From the NCBI GenBank assembly GCA_950295325.1, contig OX485809.1, forward strand, positions 34,426,144 to 34,490,143: 64,000 nucleotides of DNA, read 5' to 3'. The position numbers and the translations under genes were made by a program. Source of the DNA: Polytrichum commune. Taxonomy: Eukaryota; Streptophyta; Polytrichopsida; Polytrichales; Polytrichaceae. The notes under the pieces were generated by a model that ran no database searches, had not been told where the DNA came from, and saw nothing but the letters and a program-made list of their open reading frames with translations. This document shows, piece by piece, positions 58,860 to 64,000 of this stretch. The number at the start of each line of letters is the position of its first letter. The first letter of the stretch is position 1.

Positions 58860-60010
58860 GGTATTGAGATGGCTCATATCAACATTTGGGTACTCCTAAG
58901 TTTCTCACATATTTTGCTTTATTTATCTAAATGTTTTTACAAATGGCCCTCACAACATTGCATGTCGCTTCTAAAGTGATTTTGAAAACTCTTCCAAAAT
59001 TTGAAATTAATCACCTTGGTGCGGAGATGACTAATATCAACATTTGGGTGCCTTCAAGTTTCTCCCACAATTTTCTTCATTTTTCTCAAACTGTTTGAAA
59101 TGGTGCTCATACCGTTCACTGGGCTCTGAAAATGATTTTAGAAAATCTTCAAAAATTTGAAATCAGGCACCTTGGTGCCAAGGTGACTAATATCAACATT
59201 TGGGTACCTTCAAATTCTCTCATTTACAAATGGCCCTCGCAACGCTTCCTCATGCTTTGAAATGATTTTGGAAAATCTCCAAGATTTTGAATCTAGTCAT
59301 GATGGTGCCAAGGTGTCTAGCATCGGTATTCGGGTACCTTCAAGTTCCTCTCACAATTTTCTTTATTTTCCTCAAATGGTTTAAAAATGGCCCTTCGCAA
59401 TGTTTTCATGGGCTTTGAAAAAATCTTGGAAAAACATTGGTGCTCATAAGTTTCTCTCACAATTCCGTTTGTTTTTCTCAAATTGTTTAAAAATGACCTT
59501 TGCATCAATGTCCAAGGCTTTCAAAGTGATTTTTTAAACTCTCCAAAAATTTGAAATTAATTATCTCGGTCATGAGATGACTAATATCAACCTTTCGGTA
59601 TCCTTTAGTTCCTCTCACGATTTCCTTTATTTTTCTAAAAAAAATTAGAAATGGTTCTCGCAACGGTTACCAAGGCTTTCATAGAGATTTTAAAAATTCT
59701 CGGAAAATTTGAAATTATTCATTTTGGCTACAAATGGCCTTGGGATCAATTCCCAAGGCATGTGAAGAGACTTTGACAAATCCCAAAGAAATTGGAATGA
59801 GGCGACTAATATCAACATTTTGGTAACTTTGAAGTTGGCACAAATATTCATTTATTTCTCTCAAATGCGCATCGTTCTCAAGGCTTTCAAAGAGATCTTG
59901 AAAAATTTCCAAAAAATTGAAATTTTTGTGCTCGGTGACAAATATACAAATATCAACATTTAAGTAACCTTGAAGATAGCTCAATTTTTTTTACTCTTTA
60001 TTTTTCTCAA
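58860..60010. repeat. Degenerate satellite, unit about 157 bp
   Basis: The marker ATATCAACATTTGGGTACC recurs at 58,876, 59,034, 59,191, about 59,321 (variant), 59,584, 59,809 and 59,950, with TTTGAAATTAATCACCTTGG before it and AAGTTTCTCTCACAATTTTC after it. The first spacings are 158 and 157 bp; later ones are irregular through deletions. A related partial unit starts near 58,650. A nucleosome-scale unit length is common in plant satellites. Open frames inside it are not genes. Confidence 0.8.
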
Positions 60011-61028
60011 ATGGTTTGTAAATGATGTTGTCAAAACTTTAGTACGGACTTCTATGGAAGGAGATGCTCTATACTGAGTATATAGCCAAAGGTAGAATTA
60101 GGTTGTTTTTGAGGAGGCAACCCTAACTATTGGCAATGGAGAAGATTTATGAAGGATATATGTAAGAGCGGTGCTTGTAACTCTTAGGATGACATAATTT
60201 TTTCAAAAAGTATTATTAAAATAAGAATAATAAATAAATTAGCTCTTAGGATGACCGCATAAGAAGTGGTGGTTAGGATAGTGCATTGAGGGTTTCTTAG
60301 GCCACAAATCCTAGTACTTATTTAGAAATTGCAAAAGTGGGTGAGGAATACAAGGGAGTGGTGAGTTTTTGCAGTGTGTGACCTCGCTGATGTATGTAAT
60401 AGTGTTGGTTCTTGAAATATTAGTATTCGTGTTTGAAGGGATTCCTAACTTGTTTGTAGTTGTGGTAAGGCTTGTCAAAGCAATTAGTTCCAAGAAGTCT
60501 TGAAGATACGAGACTTATGTTTGCCTCACATTCATTTTCTCTAATAATAAGAAAGTATCTAGCACATTAGCGTTAGAGTTCAGAGGACTAAGTTGATCAA
60601 CCCTTAATATCACTAACACTAGGGACTTACTCTCTATAGTATAATACTATAATATTGGTCATATATAGACTAAGTTAGAAAGCTAGAAGTAATTATGGTA
60701 GATCAATCACAAGTTGGAGGGTTATAACGTTGCCGGTACACGAGGGAGTAAATGATAAGATATATCATATAACTAGCACAAAGATGTGGTTGTAAGTAGG
60801 TCAAATTATAAGGTCATACATCTATGAGTTTTGACCACTATCAAGGGGTGGGCAATATCAATGCAACCTTTAAGAATAATATCATTGGTAACATGGTAGG
60901 AATAAGGTCTAGGTAATACAATAATGTAGAGTAGAAGAAGTACTTAACATGGGTAGTAGAGGGAATTCCAATAGAGCTACCGACCTTTTTCAATCACACT
61001 ACTGCACAAACATAAATTATGAAAGTGA
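60011..61028. other. Intergenic
   Basis: No gene or repeat was recognised. Confidence 0.35.
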
Positions 61029-61460
61029 ATGTGTCATGACGAGGCGGACATGAAAAAAAAACCAAAGTCTTTGCAATTCTTAATAGAGGCATTGACTAAA
61101 TCGGGATCGCTTATTGATGCTTATACATCTAGAGTACGCAAGTTCGCCATTTGTTCCATGTTTGTTCGATATTGGAGTCATTCAAACATGAATGTTGACC
61201 ATTTGGGGTTTTTAAAAAAAAATGAAAACTATAATGTCCCCGGCCCACTTGCATCATTATCCCCATTACATGTGAATGTGGTCACAAAGGTTGTGGATCC
61301 AACTTCAACATCATCATATTATAGTAGGTCATCGGGTTATGATCATCACACCGCGCCATTCTTAGATGTCAAGTTGAAGGAGTGTATCGAACATCTTAGT
61401 GATAAAGAGGAATACGAGGGAATGGAAGACGACAGGGGTAGTTGCATGGTTCTACATTGA
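61029..61460 (+). CDS. Unknown 143-residue ORF, possible exon remnant
   Basis: An intact frame with protein-like composition. It begins with a charged stretch (MKKKPKSLQFLIEAL), then TKSGSLIDAYTSRVRKFAICS, a Ser/Pro-rich middle and an acidic end (KLKECIEHLSDKEEYEGMED). The first 55 residues weakly recall the C-terminal part of amino-type DNA methyltransferases (KP...LI...G.LI.D...), but the catalytic GSGT-type residues are missing and the match may be chance. No neighbouring exon was found. It may be a remnant of the same kind of gene as at 45.7-48.5 kb. Confidence 0.25.
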   Translation: MCHDEADMKKKPKSLQFLIEALTKSGSLIDAYTSRVRKFAICSMFVRYWSHSNMNVDHLGFLKKNENYNVPGPLASLSPLHVNVVTKVVDPTSTSSYYSRSSGYDHHTAPFLDVKLKECIEHLSDKEEYEGMEDDRGSCMVLH

Positions 61461-63136
61461 TTACATTGAATGTGCTCATTACTTTGTGGGCGTTGATATG
61501 GACAAGTAATTTCCTATTGTATTTCCATCTATGTCCAAAAACTTTAGTTTCCAAATTGTCCACAATGCCTTCATCAATCCATTTCTTAAAACTACATGAA
61601 TTATAGAAGTATAGTCTAGAGTATGCTCGATACTAGGAATGTGGATACATTTTTTCCTTCTAGAAATTGAATAGTAAATCTAACGACAATGTTATAAAAT
61701 TATCTCCAAATTCTCAAGCCAACCCTCGGGGGGGGGGGGGGGTAGTCATTGGTTGGAGTAGCAATATACGTGCGAACAAATGATAGGGTATTTTAAAAAC
61801 ATGAGTGCTAAAAATTATAAATGGACTTAAGAGTAATATAGGGTATCAAAAATGGCATTGGACATCTTTAAAGTACTATAGGGTATGGAATAATAGGTAA
61901 TTTGGAATTATAAGTAATGCAAGCCATTTTTCTATTAACCCAAAGTAGAAATTTACATAATGATAGCGTGTGAAAAAAAGAAGAGAATTGAAAGTAATAC
62001 CCCCCTATAAAATAGTGGTTGTTCGCACCTATATCCTTAACTTTTTAACACACTGCCCCCCCCCCCCCCCGAGAGCCAAGCTTACGGTTGTTGATTTTAG
62101 GAGTAAAGTAAGGCGTTCATTAGGTTGATTGCATTTTGTGTGAACTTTCCACTCATACTATTGGAAACAAGGATGTTACTATCTATGTCAAAACACCACA
62201 GTTATAGAATACTAGTGGGTGTATCTCCAAATATTCTACCAACGTCACTACTCACATGTTATCACTAATTGCTCACCACTCGTATGTTAGCACTCCCTAG
62301 CATCCGCCACATTTGTTGAAACTAACTTTGTGCACCTTGGGTGCCAATCTAATGTCGATGCAACCACAAGTGCCACTCTAAATCTAAATGTTAGAGAGCT
62401 AGGACATACATGTACGAGTAATCATGGCAAATGAAATATATCAAGGCCCTCAATGTGGCCTTCTTATGTAGTGTTTAACATCTAGGTATTTTAATATTTT
62501 CAGAAGGTTTTATGCATATAATGATATATATATATATATATATATAATGGATTTAAAGTGCTAATATTTCCAAATCTAGCTTTGTTGAAATGTTCTTCCT
62601 AAGTAGATACCCCTTGGTATCAAAATTCATCTATTAGTTGGATTTCCATCTAAGACTCACCCATCCACAACTTCATCTTGTCACATGTCCCTACAACCAC
62701 TTAATAAATTATTATTGGTAAAAATTGAGCACCTGAGTAAGATGTTAATGCATTGTGTAACTCAGGATAGTAACACACACTAATTGGAAAAAATCAGCCT
62801 ACACTAAATAGTCTTACTAATGCGGGTGAAAAAATAACATGGAAATAATCAATGTGGGCCACTCTAAATTTCTAGTCGGGGCAGAGAATGTGTGGCTCCG
62901 AGGCCTAGGGTCTTTTCCTCAACTTTCTTTCACACTTCCAACCAACACCTTACCTAAAATAAAATAATCATCTTGCATCAAAATTGACTTAAATTGAGAA
63001 CTCCACTTAGATTAATTCTATAAAAAAACAATAATCAACATGACTCACTGACTTCAAACCACAAATTTGGTGTAGATGTAAACTCAACATTACCCACATT
63101 AATCCTCATTTACGAAAATTTTGTGGCACTGCAAAA
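61461..63136. other. Intergenic
   Basis: No gene is supported. It contains a 15-base poly-G run (61,728-61,742), a 15-base poly-C run (62,056-62,070), an (AT)n run near 62,525-62,545 and a short block near 62,245-62,310 that resembles the subterminal repeats of the element at 46,946-49,653. Confidence 0.4.
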
Positions 63137-63139
63137 TTA

Positions 63140-63641
63140 GGGGCGGTTTACACTATGGACCAAGAGCCATGACCATGAAATTGTAAAATATGTGATTGGA
63201 GAGTAAAGTGCTCTTGGTCCCATTTGGCTTTACACTACCTTGAAAAAAGGAGAATGACCACTAACTTTGAGGTCCCCAAAAACTACTAAAATCTGCCATT
63301 TGGATAATGTGCCATGGTCCAACGGGTTTTCCGTTGAGGCGAGGCAAAATGCTCGACTCAATGGAAATCAAGGTAGCCGTAAGGTTGAAAATCAGCCATT
63401 GGCCGAATTTTCTTTTATTCCTGAATTTTTTTGACGTTACTGTAGATCGTTGGGATAGAAATTTAAAAAACCAGCCCAAAGTTGTCCCGGTCCAAATCCA
63501 CTTTACACTACAAGAGTGACCAAGCCACTCAAAAATCCATTTTTTATTTTTCATGGTCACAGCTCTTGGCCAAGAGCTGTGACCATGAAAATGATTTAAT
63601 TTTCTTGGTCATGGCTCTTGGTCCATAGTGTAAACCGCCCC
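63140..63641. mobile_element. PIF/Harbinger-like MITE (GGTTTAC family), well preserved
   Basis: 502 bp with inverted ends of about 40 bp starting GGGGCGGTTTACACTATGGA, almost identical on both sides, flanked by TTA at 63,137-63,139 and 63,642-63,644. Inside, 63,548-63,591 is a 44-bp perfect palindrome that reuses the end motif CATGGTCA/GCTCTTGG. The interior shares ATGGTCCAACGGGTTTTC with the copy at 27,644-28,088. The near-identical ends suggest relatively recent movement. Confidence 0.9.
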
Positions 63642-63644
63642 TTA

Positions 63645-64000
63645 GTGTGGTCCACACCTAGAGGACCATTTAGTGTACAGATCAGTGGTTGGTAAGTCTT
63701 TGAAGGAAGTGTAAATCATAGAGGTATTCTCAAGTACAAGTTGAGCATCATTATGTCCAATAATGACACTTGAAAGTCCACATATATAGAGAGTTGTTAC
63801 ACATAGTACAATTTCACATCTCAATCACCTATTGCTGTGAACTATAAAAGGAGAGTGTTGAATTGATTGCTTTGAAAATGTTGTCCTTTGCAACCTTGCG
63901 CCATTGGTATCTTTTGGAAATCAAAATTTATTTTTAATACCAAGTTTGAATTCTATGGGTTTTGTGTTGTCCTCGTAAGTTGACCATCCATACACCGTGA
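63645..64000. other. Intergenic, window end
   Basis: Nothing recognisable. Confidence 0.35.

Noticed and set aside
58533-58877. Minus-strand open frames with a poly-Gly run
   Set aside because: The Gly run is the 23-base poly-C tract, and the rest overlaps satellite-like sequence.
58860-60010. CRISPR-like array
   Set aside because: The units are long, diverged and contiguous, without short conserved repeats separated by unique spacers; the genome is eukaryotic.

Overview
The window looks like nuclear DNA of a streptophyte plant, most likely a land plant outside the well-known crop groups. The evidence is one spliced gene encoding a jasmonate-ZIM (JAZ/TIFY) protein, with seven GT-AG introns and consistent reading phase, set in AT-rich DNA full of plant-type transposons (Ty3/gypsy, PIF/Harbinger-like and TA-flanked MITEs, hAT-like, Mutator-like, pogo-like and a tRNA-like SINE). 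I cannot name the species. Long poly-G/poly-C runs of 9-23 bases recur along the window.

Layout. 1-8,916 is mostly intergenic, with an hAT-like element (1,091-1,951), an old Harbinger-like MITE (3,802-4,381) and a decayed unknown coding stretch (about 6.1-7.25 kb). 8,921-18,610 is one Ty3/gypsy-type retrotransposon. It has a single reading frame of about 7.2 kb in the order Gag, aspartic protease, cytosine-C5 DNA methyltransferase, reverse transcriptase, RNase H, integrase, PHD finger. Five in-frame stops interrupt it and there is no frameshift. Its terminal repeats are permuted: the copy starts inside one LTR, runs through the body and a whole 3' LTR, then enters the start of a second LTR. 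That is the order expected if a two-LTR molecule was opened inside an LTR. 18.6-32.3 kb holds MITEs, a decayed unknown gene (24.1-26.45 kb) and short repeats.

32,357-35,411 (minus strand) is the JAZ-like gene. I reconstructed eight coding exons and 558 codons, with a TIFY/ZIM domain and a Jas motif followed by an intron. A GC-rich upstream region (35.4-37.7 kb) contains a G-box. 37.7-64 kb is again repeat-rich: a pogo/CENP-B-like transposase pseudogene (40.2-41.6 kb), a 2.7-kb TIR element with a perfect 10-bp target duplication that carries an unidentified broken gene and a nested SINE (46.9-49.7 kb), a GC-rich block (52.9-54.1 kb), a long hairpin (56.3 kb), a degenerate satellite with a unit of about 157 bp (58.9-60.0 kb) and a well-preserved MITE with a 44-bp perfect palindrome (63.1-63.6 kb).

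The most notable feature is the retrotransposon. It carries its own DNA methyltransferase and a potential chromatin reader (PHD finger) in one polyprotein, so it may once have been able to modify or read the chromatin of its own copies. Capture of cytosine methyltransferases by retrotransposons has been reported in charophyte algae and dinoflagellates. The domain order seen here, the added PHD finger and the permuted ends are what make this copy worth a closer look.
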